Positions 51,109 through 59,463 of a stretch of 64,000 nt of DNA are shown here, piece after piece. The translations under genes were made by a program, and so were the position numbers. Below the pieces are notes generated by a model that worked only from the letters and a program-made list of their open reading frames with translations, searched no databases and was not told the origin of the DNA. Positions within the stretch are counted from its first letter, which is position 1; each line of letters begins with the position of its first letter. Source of the stretch: Streptomyces shenzhenensis (GTDB lineage Bacteria; Actinomycetota; Actinomycetes; Streptomycetales; Streptomycetaceae); contig NZ_JAJONF010000004.1 of the NCBI RefSeq assembly GCF_021462265.1, positions 62,001-126,000 of the forward strand, in the 5' to 3' direction.

Positions 51109-51813
51109 TCAGGCCTCGGCGGCCCTGGCCGTACCCGGCCGCTGTTGGCGCGCCAGGTAGGTGTGCAGCTCGCTGCGCCACTCCTCGGTCGTCAGCGTGA
51201 GCCATGAGCCGTCCTGGAACCGCAGGAGCAGCCTGTCGTTCTCGAACTCGGGGAGTGGGTCAGCGAGGACGGCGTCCCCGGCCGGAATCTCGGCGACGAC
51301 CTGCATGAGGGCGTCCCGTCGGACGGAGACGCGCTTGGGCGGAGCGGCCAGCAGAACACGGTTCCCGGCAAGCGCGACCAGGCGTTGGTGGTGGGAGGAA
51401 TGGCTGTACCACTGCAGGAGGAGGCGGCCCGCCGCTCCGTTCCAGTCGCCGTCGAAGGTCTTGTCCAGGCCGAGTTGGATGACGGCCTCGTCCCGCCGCT
51501 TCCTGTCGAGCTGCGCAGCGCGGTGACGTTCTTGCTCTCCGGTGGTCGACAGCATGCGTTTGATGGCTTCCTCGGCCGCGCCGAGGAGACTGAGCAACTT
51601 CCCGATCCACAGCAGGGGCGTCCCCAGAGCGACACCGAGCATGCCGAGCGGCCTCATCGGGGCGGGGCGCAAAGGCCTCGCCCCGGCTGCCCGTTGAACC
51701 TCGGCGGGTGGCTCGGGAATCTTGCCGATCGTGCACCATGCTGCTGCCTCGGGTGTGACGCCGAGTCGGTCCCGTATGGTGCGGTCGGTGCTTGTGGACA
51801 AAACCCGTCCCAC
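51109..51813 (-). CDS. T7SS-island protein of unknown function with one membrane segment
   Basis: About 234 residues. A hydrophobic stretch (PLGMLGVALGTPLLWIGKLLSLL, about residues 55-78) is followed by a charged helix and a beta-rich C-terminal part. That part includes LVALAGNRVLLAAPPKRVSVR and DRLLLRFQDGSWLTLTTEEW. The latter matches the FTDGSWTRWKV region of the protein encoded at 58.5 kb, so the two share a domain (pleckstrin-like in pattern). The GTG at 51813 is the most plausible start but lacks a well-spaced ribosome binding site; a TTG 12 bp further in is an alternative. The gene is divergent from the second WXG100 pair. Confidence 0.6.
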   Translation of the reverse strand: MGRVLSTSTDRTIRDRLGVTPEAAAWCTIGKIPEPPAEVQRAAGARPLRPAPMRPLGMLGVALGTPLLWIGKLLSLLGAAEEAIKRMLSTTGEQERHRAAQLDRKRRDEAVIQLGLDKTFDGDWNGAAGRLLLQWYSHSSHHQRLVALAGNRVLLAAPPKRVSVRRDALMQVVAEIPAGDAVLADPLPEFENDRLLLRFQDGSWLTLTTEEWRSELHTYLARQQRPGTARAAEA

Positions 51814-51880
51814 CTTCCAAGTCGTTTGCCGAAGGAAGTCTCGCGGCAGTGTCTCACGTCCATGATGGGGGATTTTTACA

Positions 51881-52186
51881 ATGGCGGACAGAATCAGATA
51901 CGACCTCGACATGATCAAAGGGTGCTCACGCAAGCTGGGCAAGCTCCACAATGAGTTTGATCAGCACGGGAACCCTGCGGACGGCTATGAGGACGAACTG
52001 GGGCACGGTGGCCTGAAGGATGCGTTCGACGAGTTCAGTACCACTTGGAAGAAGACGCGCAAGACCCTGTCGAAGGAACTGAAGAAGCTGGCCGACTACA
52101 CCGGAGCGGCGGCCCAGAAGTACGAAGAGATCGACCACGAGTTGGCCAAGGCAATTGCCGAGAACACGGGGAGAGGCAAGAAGTGA
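51881..52186 (+). CDS. WXG100-like protein, pair 1 small partner
   Basis: The 101-residue helical protein reads MADRIRYDLDMIKGCSRKLG, then KLHNEFDQHGNPADGYEDELGHGGLKDAFDEF, with a Trp at the second helix (STTWKKTRKTL) and a Lys-rich end. It is close in pattern to the small proteins at 60.7 and 63.1 kb (DALGDFADDWKKKRKQL at the same position). It lacks a signal peptide. Its stop overlaps the start of the large partner gene by 4 bp (GTGA), so the two are co-translated in matched amounts, as for ESX heterodimer pairs. Confidence 0.82.
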   Translation: MADRIRYDLDMIKGCSRKLGKLHNEFDQHGNPADGYEDELGHGGLKDAFDEFSTTWKKTRKTLSKELKKLADYTGAAAQKYEEIDHELAKAIAENTGRGKK

Positions 52187-53454
52187 GCAGGCGCTCCAGT
52201 GATTGGCCGCCGCTGTGGGACGGGGATCCCACTCCGGGCGATCCTGACGATGTCGCCGCCCTGGGACGGAAGTTGCGGCAGATGGCGGACATGATCGACG
52301 AGCAGGCCCGCGTCATCAAGGCGCTGTCCTCGGTCGAGGGCTGGGACAGCGAGGCCGGCCGCGCTTTCAACGAGATCGCCGACGGTGCGGGAGACCGGCT
52401 CAAAAAGGCGTTCGAGCGGTACGACGAGGCCTCCAAGGCTGTGGGCACCAAGGTGGCCGAAGGTGAATCGAGAGAATTCGCCGGAGAGTTGCACCGGGCT
52501 CAGAAGAAGGCCGACAAGGCCTTGGCGGACTACCGTGAGGCCAAGTCCGACCACGACCTGGCCGACCGGGAGGTGAAGAAGTTCACGGACAAGTACCTCG
52601 TCAGCGAGATACCCGAGGCGGACAAGCCCGAGTACGAGCGCTGGGAGAAGAAGCGCGACGAGGCGCTGCACCGAATCGGGCAGGCGCGCAAGGAGGTCAA
52701 GGACGCCCGGGACATCTTCGACGAGGCGGGAGACCGCGCCGCCCGCCATATCAAGGACGTGGTCCACCACGACGCGGTGCGCGACCCCGGTGGATTCATG
52801 AACTGGCTCGCCGACTGGGCGGACATGTTCTCCAACATATCCGCGATCCTCTCCGTTCTGGCGGTCGTCTGCGCATTCATTCCCCCGTTGCAGTTCTTGG
52901 TCCCCATTTTCGCCACCCTCGCGGTGCTGTCCAGCGCGGCGGCCCTGGCCGGACATGCCTACGACATGTCGGTGCGCGGAGCGAAGGTCAACTGGTTGAA
53001 GTTGGGGACGGACTTTCTCGGGGTCCTGCCCGGGCTCGGCGCCCTCAAGGGATTCAAGGCCGTGAGCAAGCTCAAGGGACTGGCCAAGCTCAAGGCTTTC
53101 GGCAAGGTCGGTACCTGGGGCGAGGCCGGCCTTCGCGGGCTTGACGGAATCGGTCACAACTTCCTCAACGGTATGAGCGTGAGCCTGACGAACAAGGTCC
53201 TCTCCCAGGGGCTCAAGATCGGACAGCGCCTCAACATCGCGGGTCTGCCGGAGAGGTTCGCGCCCATCGGGGGAAAGCAGATCACCGGGATCATCAAGGG
53301 CAACGGCCTCGCGAGCGCGCTGCACCGGATGTTCAGTGGTGACAACGGCGGGACCACCGGCTACCAGGAGCCGGAGCCCGCCAAGTCCACACCGACCCCC
53401 TCACCGTCGCCACAGCCCTCGCCGAAGCCGTTCCACGCGGCTCTGGCCGCCTAG
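52183..53454 (+). CDS. Large WXG-headed T7SS partner/effector-like protein, pair 1
   Basis: The 423-residue protein has an N-terminal WXG-like helical hairpin (DVAALGRKLRQMADMIDEQARVIKAL, then GWDSEAGRAF at the turn). A long charged coiled coil follows (KKADKALADYREAKSDHDLADREVKKF). Next is a hydrophobic block near 215-258 (NISAILSVLAVVCAFIPPLQ, IFATLAVLSSAAALAGHAYD), a Lys/Leu/Gly-rich region (LKGFKAVSKLKGLAKLKAF), and a Pro/Ser tail (STPTPSPSPQPSPKP). The arrangement parallels the proteins at 59.5 and 63.4 kb. No toxin domain is recognised. The hydrophobic block suggests insertion into or across a membrane. The GTG start is set by the overlap with the small partner. Confidence 0.8.
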   Translation: MSRRSSDWPPLWDGDPTPGDPDDVAALGRKLRQMADMIDEQARVIKALSSVEGWDSEAGRAFNEIADGAGDRLKKAFERYDEASKAVGTKVAEGESREFAGELHRAQKKADKALADYREAKSDHDLADREVKKFTDKYLVSEIPEADKPEYERWEKKRDEALHRIGQARKEVKDARDIFDEAGDRAARHIKDVVHHDAVRDPGGFMNWLADWADMFSNISAILSVLAVVCAFIPPLQFLVPIFATLAVLSSAAALAGHAYDMSVRGAKVNWLKLGTDFLGVLPGLGALKGFKAVSKLKGLAKLKAFGKVGTWGEAGLRGLDGIGHNFLNGMSVSLTNKVLSQGLKIGQRLNIAGLPERFAPIGGKQITGIIKGNGLASALHRMFSGDNGGTTGYQEPEPAKSTPTPSPSPQPSPKPFHAALAA

Positions 53455-53504
53455 CCGCAGCGCTGTGACAGCGACGGACATGCCGGGAAAGGAGGGCGAC
53501 ACAA

Positions 53505-54083
53505 GTGGATGACACGACCGACCTCGGCGAATGGGAATTCGTCGGCCGCCGAGGTACAGACCCCGTGCGGCTGGTCCCCGGTGAGGTGATCGCCGGAATT
53601 CCCAGGGCCAGGACGGAAGCGGAGCGGCTGGGGGAGCAACTGCGGTTCGACTTTTTGGACGACCGGGCGGTTCTGCGGCTGCTCCGGAGTCGTCATCAGG
53701 ACGAGGTCGCGATGTTCAACGCGGGGTTCAGATCCGGCGTCCCCCTGGCACTCATCGGCTTCGGCGCGGCGGTGTACTGGGGCGGTGTGGCCCAGTACTG
53801 GGATTCGGAAGCGTCCCGTCTCGCTTTCGGGGGCGCTGCGGTCGTCGTCGTACTGGTCCTGCTCGCCGTCTACGTGCGCACCGCCGCGGTGCACTGGGGC
53901 GACCCTGTTCGGCAGAACCTACGGGCACGGGCCAGGGGATACCGCGAATTGGCGCATCTCGCACGCGGGGAAGGGGCGGACATCCCCGCTCACTATCCGC
54001 ACTACGGCCCTTACCCGTTCGCGGCAACCTTCCGCCCCGAGGCGGACCGAGCAGACACCACCGATGGAGAAGGCCTGTCGTGA
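53505..54083 (+). CDS. T7SS-island membrane protein (two helices)
   Basis: The 192-residue protein has a soluble N-terminus (LGEWEFVGRRGTDPVRLVPGEV, then IAGIPRARTEAERLGEQLRF), two transmembrane helices (GVPLALIGFGAAVYWGGVAQY and GAAVVVVLVLLAVYVRTAAV) and a short C-terminal tail. There is no known family. The GTG start has aaggaggg upstream. The stop overlaps the next gene by 4 bp, making an operon with the WXG pair before it and the two related proteins after it. Confidence 0.7.
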   Translation: MDDTTDLGEWEFVGRRGTDPVRLVPGEVIAGIPRARTEAERLGEQLRFDFLDDRAVLRLLRSRHQDEVAMFNAGFRSGVPLALIGFGAAVYWGGVAQYWDSEASRLAFGGAAVVVVLVLLAVYVRTAAVHWGDPVRQNLRARARGYRELAHLARGEGADIPAHYPHYGPYPFAATFRPEADRADTTDGEGLS

Positions 54084-54748
54084 GCGCCGTAACAGCAGAG
54101 GAGAACGTGCAGGGCTCTGTCGGCGGCCCGGGCATCGATGTCCGCTGGATCATGCCGGAGGGGTTCTTCGAGATCCCGATGGATGCGGAGAGCCTGGACG
54201 AGACTGCCGAGCAACTCGTCGAACTGGCCCGTGCCGTGATGCCGGAGGCCACCTTCGAGGTGCAACTGCAGTGGGCGGTCATGGTCGCGGCGCATTACGA
54301 CTCGTTCGCCGAGGCCGGGATCCAGTACTCCGGCTTCGTCATGACCGAGGTGGACGGCGAGCGGTGCACGGCCACGGTCACCGTGAGCATGATCGACCTG
54401 GACGAGAGGGCAGGCAGCCGTCCCGTGGGTTTCCTGGGCTCGACGTTGCGTCACCTCGGCCTGGGGCAGGTCAGCGAGATCGAGTTGCCCTGCGGTCCGG
54501 CCGTGTCCTGCATCGGGACCCGGAAGGCGAGCCTGCCCGGCAGTCTTACCGCGTCGGGAACGGACGAGCCGGTGGTGACCTCCTTCATCCAGGTCCAGAT
54601 ACCGCTGAGCAATGGAACGGTCCTGGTCCTGGAGATGGGCACACCCACCCCCCAGGCCTGGGATGTCTTCTCGGCCATGTTCGCCGGCGTCGTGAAGAGC
54701 GTCCGCCTGTTCAACGAGTCGGGAAAACCGATGGTGATGCCCGGATGA
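54080..54748 (+). CDS. T7SS-island family A protein (222 residues)
   Basis: This soluble, acidic protein has a beta-rich pattern: VRWIMPEGFFEIPMDAESLD, ELPCGPAVSCIGT, FIQVQIPLSNGTVLVLEMGT, and a helical end AWDVFSAMFAGVVKSVRLF. It is clearly paralogous to the 58.5-kb protein (LPCGPSVASI, IQVHIPFPEG, HWDEFCNMMTAILQTVSF) and more distantly to its next neighbour. No published family is recognised. Overlaps of 4 bp at both ends (GTGA upstream, ATGA downstream) place it in the middle of a tightly coupled operon. A chaperone-like role for the secretion substrates, like EspG in mycobacteria, is only a guess from context. Confidence 0.72.
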   Translation: MSAVTAEENVQGSVGGPGIDVRWIMPEGFFEIPMDAESLDETAEQLVELARAVMPEATFEVQLQWAVMVAAHYDSFAEAGIQYSGFVMTEVDGERCTATVTVSMIDLDERAGSRPVGFLGSTLRHLGLGQVSEIELPCGPAVSCIGTRKASLPGSLTASGTDEPVVTSFIQVQIPLSNGTVLVLEMGTPTPQAWDVFSAMFAGVVKSVRLFNESGKPMVMPG

Positions 54749-55308
54749 CCACGGAGTCCGGCGCCACGGCACCGCCCAAGGACTACCGGCTTCTGGTCCC
54801 CCGGGACTGGTTCCGTATCGATCTCACCCAGGAGCGCTGGCGCGCACAGCTGAAGACGTTCGTGGACCACCAGGCCGAGGGCAAGACCGTTCCTGCCGAG
54901 ACCAAGCAGGAGATCTGGGCGACCCTGCGGAACACCGCTGAGGCCGGGGTCAGGACCGGTGCGCTGGAGTTCTTCCTGAGGCCGGAGCTGGAAGGCGGAG
55001 GCATCCTGCCCGCTTCGCTCGTCGTCTCCCTGATCCCCAGGACCGGAGGGCTGGCTCCCCGGCAGCTCCAGGCGTCGCTGGAGACGCAACAACGGCAGAA
55101 CGCGTCTGCCGGGGAGGTCTCCACCGTCGTCCTGCCCGCTGGGGAGACGGTCCGCGTCCTCGGTCCGACGACTTTGGACCTGTACGTGCAGATGCCCGGC
55201 GGCGTCGGCTACCTGGCCCTCGCCTTCGCGGTGCCGCTCAGCGGAGTGACAGGCCCGATGCGCAACCTGTGCGATTCGATCGCCGAGTCGTTGCGATGGA
55301 TCATGTGA
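54745..55308 (+). CDS. T7SS-island family A protein, divergent member (187 residues)
   Basis: The start YRLLVPRDWFRIDLTQERWR parallels the VPxGFxxxP start of the two other family members. The C-terminal half (LYVQMPGGVGYLALAFAVPLSG, then GPMRNLCDSIAESLRWIM) aligns with their IQVQIPLSNG ... MFAGVVKSVRLF pattern. It lacks the CGP motif. It overlaps the previous gene by 4 bp and is the last gene of this operon. Function is unknown; the conserved layout suggests one structural component per arm or heteromeric partners. Confidence 0.68.
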   Translation: MTTESGATAPPKDYRLLVPRDWFRIDLTQERWRAQLKTFVDHQAEGKTVPAETKQEIWATLRNTAEAGVRTGALEFFLRPELEGGGILPASLVVSLIPRTGGLAPRQLQASLETQQRQNASAGEVSTVVLPAGETVRVLGPTTLDLYVQMPGGVGYLALAFAVPLSGVTGPMRNLCDSIAESLRWIM

Positions 55309-55571
55309 AGGCACCGGGTGGCGCCGAGCCGTGCAGGTCGTCGCGCCGGTGTCTCGTTCGCGTTGCACCGTCGGCGCCTGGACGGCCGGGCGGCCGCGCC
55401 GGGAACAGCCGGCCCGGTCGGCACGGTTGCATCGACCGAGGGAGCGGCGCCGCACGGGCCGGGAACACGGAGACCACACAGTTCTCCACCCACCAGGAGC
55501 CGGGCCCACGATCGCGGTACGCCCGCCGCGCACTCGGACCAAGACGTGATTTCTGCAGGAGGAACCGTTTC

Positions 55572-56405
55572 ATGACCGACCGGCCGTTGACGCTCATGGC
55601 AGTACACGCCCACCCCGACGACGAGGCCACCGGAACCGGAGGGGTCCTCGCGCGGTACGCGGCGGAAGGCATCCGCACGGTTCTCGTGACGTGTACCGAC
55701 GGCGGTTGCGGTGACGGACCGGGGGGTGTCAAACCAGGCGACCCCGGTCACGATCCGGCGGCGGTCGCCTTGATGCGCCGTCAGGAACTTGAGGCGAGCT
55801 GTGACGTCCTGAAGGTCAGCGATCTGGAGATGCTGGACTATGCCGACTCCGGAATGATGGGCTGGCCGAGCAACAACGCCCCCGGATCCTTCTGGCAGAC
55901 CCCCGTGCAGCAGGGCGCGGCCCGACTCGCGGAACTCATGCGGCACTACCGGCCTGATGTGGTCGTCACCTATGACGAGAACGGCTTCTACGGGCACCCC
56001 GACCACATCCAGGCCCATCGCATCACGATGGCGGCGCTGGAAATGACCGCGCTGTCTCCGAAGGTGTACTGGACCACGATGCCCCGCTCGGGGATGCAGC
56101 GCTTCGGCGAGATCATGCGCGAGTTTCATCCGGACATGCCGGAGCCGGATCCTGCCGAGGCCGCCGCGATGGCCGAGATCGGCCTCCCCGACGATGAGAT
56201 CACCACGTGGGTCGACACCACCGCGTTCAGCGGTCAGAAGTTCGACGCGTTGGCCGCGCACGCCAGTCAGGGCGAGAACATCTTCTTCCTCAAGATGGGC
56301 AAGGAGAGGTTCGGCGAGTTGATGGGCATGGAGACCTTCGTGCGTGTCCAGGACGCCACCGGCGCGGCCATACCCGAGAACGACCTCTTCGCCGGACTGC
56401 GCTGA
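55572..56405 (+). CDS. PIG-L/LmbE-family deacetylase
   Basis: The 277-residue zinc-dependent N-acetyl hydrolase has the motif AVHAHPDDEATGTGGVLARY (His-Pro-Asp-Asp metal site and base) and the second metal motif YDENGFYGHPDHIQAHRITM. It is close to MshB/Mca, which act on mycothiol precursors and mycothiol conjugates. The C-terminal region and length agree with the Mca-like group, though the residues seen cannot decide the substrate. The ATG follows caggagg. It sits alone inside the T7SS-like island, between the two arms, and may be a passenger or may modify a secreted product. Confidence 0.85.
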   Translation: MTDRPLTLMAVHAHPDDEATGTGGVLARYAAEGIRTVLVTCTDGGCGDGPGGVKPGDPGHDPAAVALMRRQELEASCDVLKVSDLEMLDYADSGMMGWPSNNAPGSFWQTPVQQGAARLAELMRHYRPDVVVTYDENGFYGHPDHIQAHRITMAALEMTALSPKVYWTTMPRSGMQRFGEIMREFHPDMPEPDPAEAAAMAEIGLPDDEITTWVDTTAFSGQKFDALAAHASQGENIFFLKMGKERFGELMGMETFVRVQDATGAAIPENDLFAGLR

Positions 56406-56782
56406 TCCACCCGCCCGACCGGCGGGGAAAGCGCATCGACCGCACGCCGTGACCGGGCGGGTCACACACCCGGAAGCTTGTCCACGCGAGATCCGCTCCG
56501 GCAGCCCGCGGCCCGGGTCTCGCTGTGGACGAACTTCGCGCGGCTTCGACGTCCCGCCGCTCCTGCCCGGTCGGCGCGTCGACTCCCGAGAACTGTTCCT
56601 CTACGGCCCCGGTCTCCGCCATCTGCCGCGTAGCGGCTCGCACCAGGCAGGCCGAGAGGTCCATCCCGGGTGAAACCACAGGATGGCGCTGAAGATCAGG
56701 AAGGCGGAGATAGCCTTCGCCCGACTGGTCAAGGTGTGGCGCTGAAGCCTCGCTTCCGCTGGTGGCTGTGCCGGATGGTGTC
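56406..56782. other. Convergent gap of about 380 bp
   Basis: No gene is supported. On the minus strand a hydrophobic stretch (KAISAFLIFSAILWFHPG) near 56660-56720 resembles a membrane helix but lacks a gene around it, so decayed coding sequence is possible. No strong terminator hairpin was seen. Confidence 0.4.
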
Positions 56783-57469
56783 TCATCGGGACGAGGGTCT
56801 GCTTCGGAGGGCTTTCCACAGCAGGTAGAGCTGCTTGCGCCGTTGTTCCTCCAGTGACGGTGGAGCGGTGATGCCCGCTTCCTGTGCACGTCGCCAGGCT
56901 GTCTCACTCACTGTGCGCGGCCTGGCGCCGTCCCTTCCGAGATGCAGATGCTGGGGGCGCACAGCCAGGAGTCTCCGAAGGCCAGGCAATGCGACCACGC
57001 AGGCGTACCTCGGATCACCCGCGAACGTGAAGCCCTCCGACCTGGCCTCCTCCACGGCTCGCTGCCAAGACCTGCCCGTGCCGTATCGCCGGAAGGCCAC
57101 TTGGATGTTCTTGCGTGGTTCATCCGGATCAGGGAGGCGGAAGTATTCGATGTCGGCCAGGGAATTGACTCCCAGCGGAGGGCAGTGCTGCCAGGGATAT
57201 GCCTTCAGTACGGCTCTCATCTTGCCGAGGTGTTCCCAGCGCACGGACACGAAACCGATCCCCACCGCGATCACGAGGACGATCGGGACGGAGAAGATGA
57301 ACGCGAGGGGTTTCCCCACCCGGTCCTCCACCGTCGACAAGACTGCTGCGTAGCCCAGAAGGCAGAACATCCAGAGGATCAGCTTCACGAACGAACGGCG
57401 GCGCTCCTTCCGCCAAGCACGGACGGTCGCCGGATCGGCGAACGCCGTCTCGGGCACATGGTCAGTCAT
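56783..57469 (-). CDS. T7SS-island membrane protein (two helices), minus arm
   Basis: The 228-residue protein has two transmembrane helices near the N-terminus (KLILWMFCLLGYAAVLSTVE and PLAFIFSVPIVLVIAVGIGFVSV) and a cytoplasmic beta-containing tail (LPDPDEPRKNIQVAFRRYGT, GDPRYACVVALPGLRRLLAV). There is no recognised family. The ATG follows ggaaggacgatcc; the longer upstream frame has no coding character. It occupies the position in the minus arm that the 53.5-kb membrane protein has in the plus arm, but the two are not clearly homologous. Confidence 0.7.
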   Translation of the reverse strand: MTDHVPETAFADPATVRAWRKERRRSFVKLILWMFCLLGYAAVLSTVEDRVGKPLAFIFSVPIVLVIAVGIGFVSVRWEHLGKMRAVLKAYPWQHCPPLGVNSLADIEYFRLPDPDEPRKNIQVAFRRYGTGRSWQRAVEEARSEGFTFAGDPRYACVVALPGLRRLLAVRPQHLHLGRDGARPRTVSETAWRRAQEAGITAPPSLEEQRRKQLYLLWKALRSRPSSR

Positions 57470-57539
57470 CGGATCGTCCTTCCCGGTGTCGCGGTGCTTG
57501 TGTTCCTTCGGGGACTCCGTCCGAGGCACGACAATGCCA

Positions 57540-57737
57540 TCACGGGTCGACGGCTTGGATTTCCTGAACGGTGATGCCCTGCGCGGTTCCGAAGGTCCCA
57601 TCGGGCAGGTCTCCTCCCGCGCCGTCAGCACCCGCCCGGATGATCGGCACACGGAGCTTGAAGACGCCGTCACCGGAGGAGTACAGGTAACTGGTTCCGC
57701 AGAGCGATTGACGCGCCCTCGCCGACGTCGAGATGAG
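57540..57737 (-). pseudogene. C-terminal remnant of a secreted T7SS-island protein
   Basis: About 65 minus-strand codons end CGTSYLYSSGDGVFKLRVPI ... LPDGTFGTAQGITVQEIQAVDP and a stop. This parallels the end of the 345-residue secreted protein at 61.1 kb (CNITYRRSSGTG ... LPDGLSTYEQDVTVKEIQAVNR). The frame is closed upstream by a stop and has no start codon or signal peptide. It is therefore a decayed paralogue, evidence that the arm once held another copy of that secreted component. Confidence 0.7.
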
Positions 57738-57860
57738 TCACGAGGGCCAGGAAATTGCGGCGGGGATCGGGGACGTGTACCCAGGCCGGAAGGGGTCAGG
57801 GAAGTGACTCTGCCAGTGCTTCCGACCCGAGGCCGCACGGAGACGTTCGACGCTCTCCGG

Positions 57861-58544
57861 TCAGACAGATATATCGCTGATTTGCCTGTCGGCGGCCGGT
57901 TCGTCGGCTGAAACGGAGAACGAGACGGTCTGCAGGATGGCCGTCATCATGTTGCAGAACTCGTCCCAGTGGTCGATGGAAGCGGTGTCCAGGGTGAAGA
58001 CTGCCGTGTGAAGCCCTTCTGGAAACGGGATATGGACCTGGATTTGACCTGTATGCAGTGTGGTTTGCTTGCCGTTCGTGGTGACTTCGGGGCTGAGGGT
58101 GAGTTCCCTTACCGTGATGGAGGCGACGGACGGACCGCACGGCAGGTCGAGCCAGCGGGCGTCGTTCGTCGCGTCTGAGGCGAGGACCGCCAGAATGCCC
58201 TGTGCGGCGGTGTCCGGGTCGTTGTGGTCGGAGGTGTAAGCGGCGACGCTCAAGGAGCAGTGCGCCACTCCGTCGGTGCCTAGGGCGAAGATCCCGAAAG
58301 CCGAGTAGGCGAGCCCTGCGGATGCCATCGCCTCTGTTACCAGTTCGTAGAACGGAGCGGTCGACTGCCACAGGACGTCGTCGCCACCGGGGTAGACGCC
58401 GCGTACGAACTCCGCCATGGCCGCGGCGCGCTCTGTGCCGGAACTGTCCACCGGCAGGGCATGGAAACCGGCCGGGACCACGAACGTCATCGGCGGGATG
58501 GGCTGTGTGGCTGCGGTGGCGGTCAACTGGATCGGTTCCGTCAC
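57861..58544 (-). CDS. T7SS-island family A protein, minus arm (227 residues)
   Basis: It is paralogous to the 222-residue protein at 54.1 kb: MTFVVPAGFHALPVDSSGTE, LVTEAMASAGLAYSAFGIFA, LDLPCGPSVASITVREL, QIQVHIPFPEGLHTAVFTLD and HWDEFCNMMTAILQTVSFSV match its counterpart segments. It is soluble with no signal peptide. The GTG start overlaps the stop of the upstream gene by 4 bp, keeping the coupling seen in the plus arm. The Cys-Gly-Pro in the middle is conserved in both and may be functionally important. The function is unknown. Confidence 0.74.
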   Translation of the reverse strand: MTEPIQLTATAATQPIPPMTFVVPAGFHALPVDSSGTERAAAMAEFVRGVYPGGDDVLWQSTAPFYELVTEAMASAGLAYSAFGIFALGTDGVAHCSLSVAAYTSDHNDPDTAAQGILAVLASDATNDARWLDLPCGPSVASITVRELTLSPEVTTNGKQTTLHTGQIQVHIPFPEGLHTAVFTLDTASIDHWDEFCNMMTAILQTVSFSVSADEPAADRQISDISV

Positions 58545-59449
58545 GAGAGGCGGTCCTTCGAAGTGTCGTCCGTACCGGTCGGGGACAGATAGCGAGTGAC
58601 GGTCTGGATGGTGCCGTTGGAGATGGGGACACGCAACTCGACCATCACGGTGCCGTCCGAAAAGCGTTCCAAAGACGGTGCTTCCGTGATCGGAAGCACT
58701 TTGCCGACCGCCCGTGAGACCTGCAGGGGAGGGGATTCGACGAGCCCTGTGAGGCGCTCACGCTGTTGCGACGTGAGGTCGTCCTCCGCCACCGGCTGCC
58801 GGTCACGGTGGAAGCGCCCCACGAGCTTGGGTGCCTCCTGGACCTTCCAACGCGTCCACGATCCGTCCGTGAAGCGGACCCTGACGTCCGCTCCTCCTTC
58901 CGAGTACCGCATTCGCTCGATGTCGGCGATCGAATCGTGGGGCGTCGCCCACAATTCCCCGGTGGAGACTGGCCCGGCGGACGCGTCTACTCCCAAGATG
59001 AGAAGGCGCTGATCGGTGAGTACCAGTTCGGTTCGGTATTTCTTGGGCCGCCGGGCAGGGTCGAGTTGCCAAGGGAGCGTACGCGCTGTGCTTCCAGGGG
59101 CCGCCCACAGGACCGGGAAGTCGTCCACTTCGTTCTCCGGCTCCTGCGGCTGGCCGGCACCGGCAGGTTCGTTGAACAGGGTGCCACTGGCCGCGCCGGC
59201 GTTTGCGACCATGTTGAGCAGTCGCGGGATACCGAGCAACGCGATGTCCAGGGCCCGTACGCCGCCTCGTTCAGTCTTGCCTCGGAGGGTGAAACCGGGA
59301 CCGGGCGGCCAGCCGAGCTCAGCTTCGATGTCGCGCCGATCGGTGTCGCGGAAGGAGCGCAGTCCGGCGACGGCGGGCGCAATGCCAGTTGCGAAGTCGG
59401 CCTCGGCCCGCATGCGTGCAGATTCCCCGGGAGCCGGATACCAGTCCAC
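58541..59449 (-). CDS. T7SS-island protein with DGSW domain
   Basis: The 302-residue soluble protein has a C-terminal part (TELVLTDQRLLILGVDASAG, VRVRFTDGSWTRWKVQEAPK) related to the 51.1-kb protein (NRVLLAA, LLRFQDGSWLTL), in the manner of a pleckstrin-like fold. The end (VMVELRVPISNGTIQTVTRYL) even resembles the IPLSNGT strand of the family A proteins. Two motifs of the island are thus found in one protein. The GTG start (VDWYPAPGESARMRAEADF) lies 15 bp after the stop of the large WXG partner, and its own stop overlaps the next gene by 4 bp. Confidence 0.68.
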   Translation of the reverse strand: MDWYPAPGESARMRAEADFATGIAPAVAGLRSFRDTDRRDIEAELGWPPGPGFTLRGKTERGGVRALDIALLGIPRLLNMVANAGAASGTLFNEPAGAGQPQEPENEVDDFPVLWAAPGSTARTLPWQLDPARRPKKYRTELVLTDQRLLILGVDASAGPVSTGELWATPHDSIADIERMRYSEGGADVRVRFTDGSWTRWKVQEAPKLVGRFHRDRQPVAEDDLTSQQRERLTGLVESPPLQVSRAVGKVLPITEAPSLERFSDGTVMVELRVPISNGTIQTVTRYLSPTGTDDTSKDRLS

Positions 59450-59463
59450 AGCCTTGTGTCCCC

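Noticed and set aside
54080..54748. EspG chaperone annotation
   Set aside because: The role fits the context, but no EspG sequence motif could be recognised, so it is left as an unnamed family.
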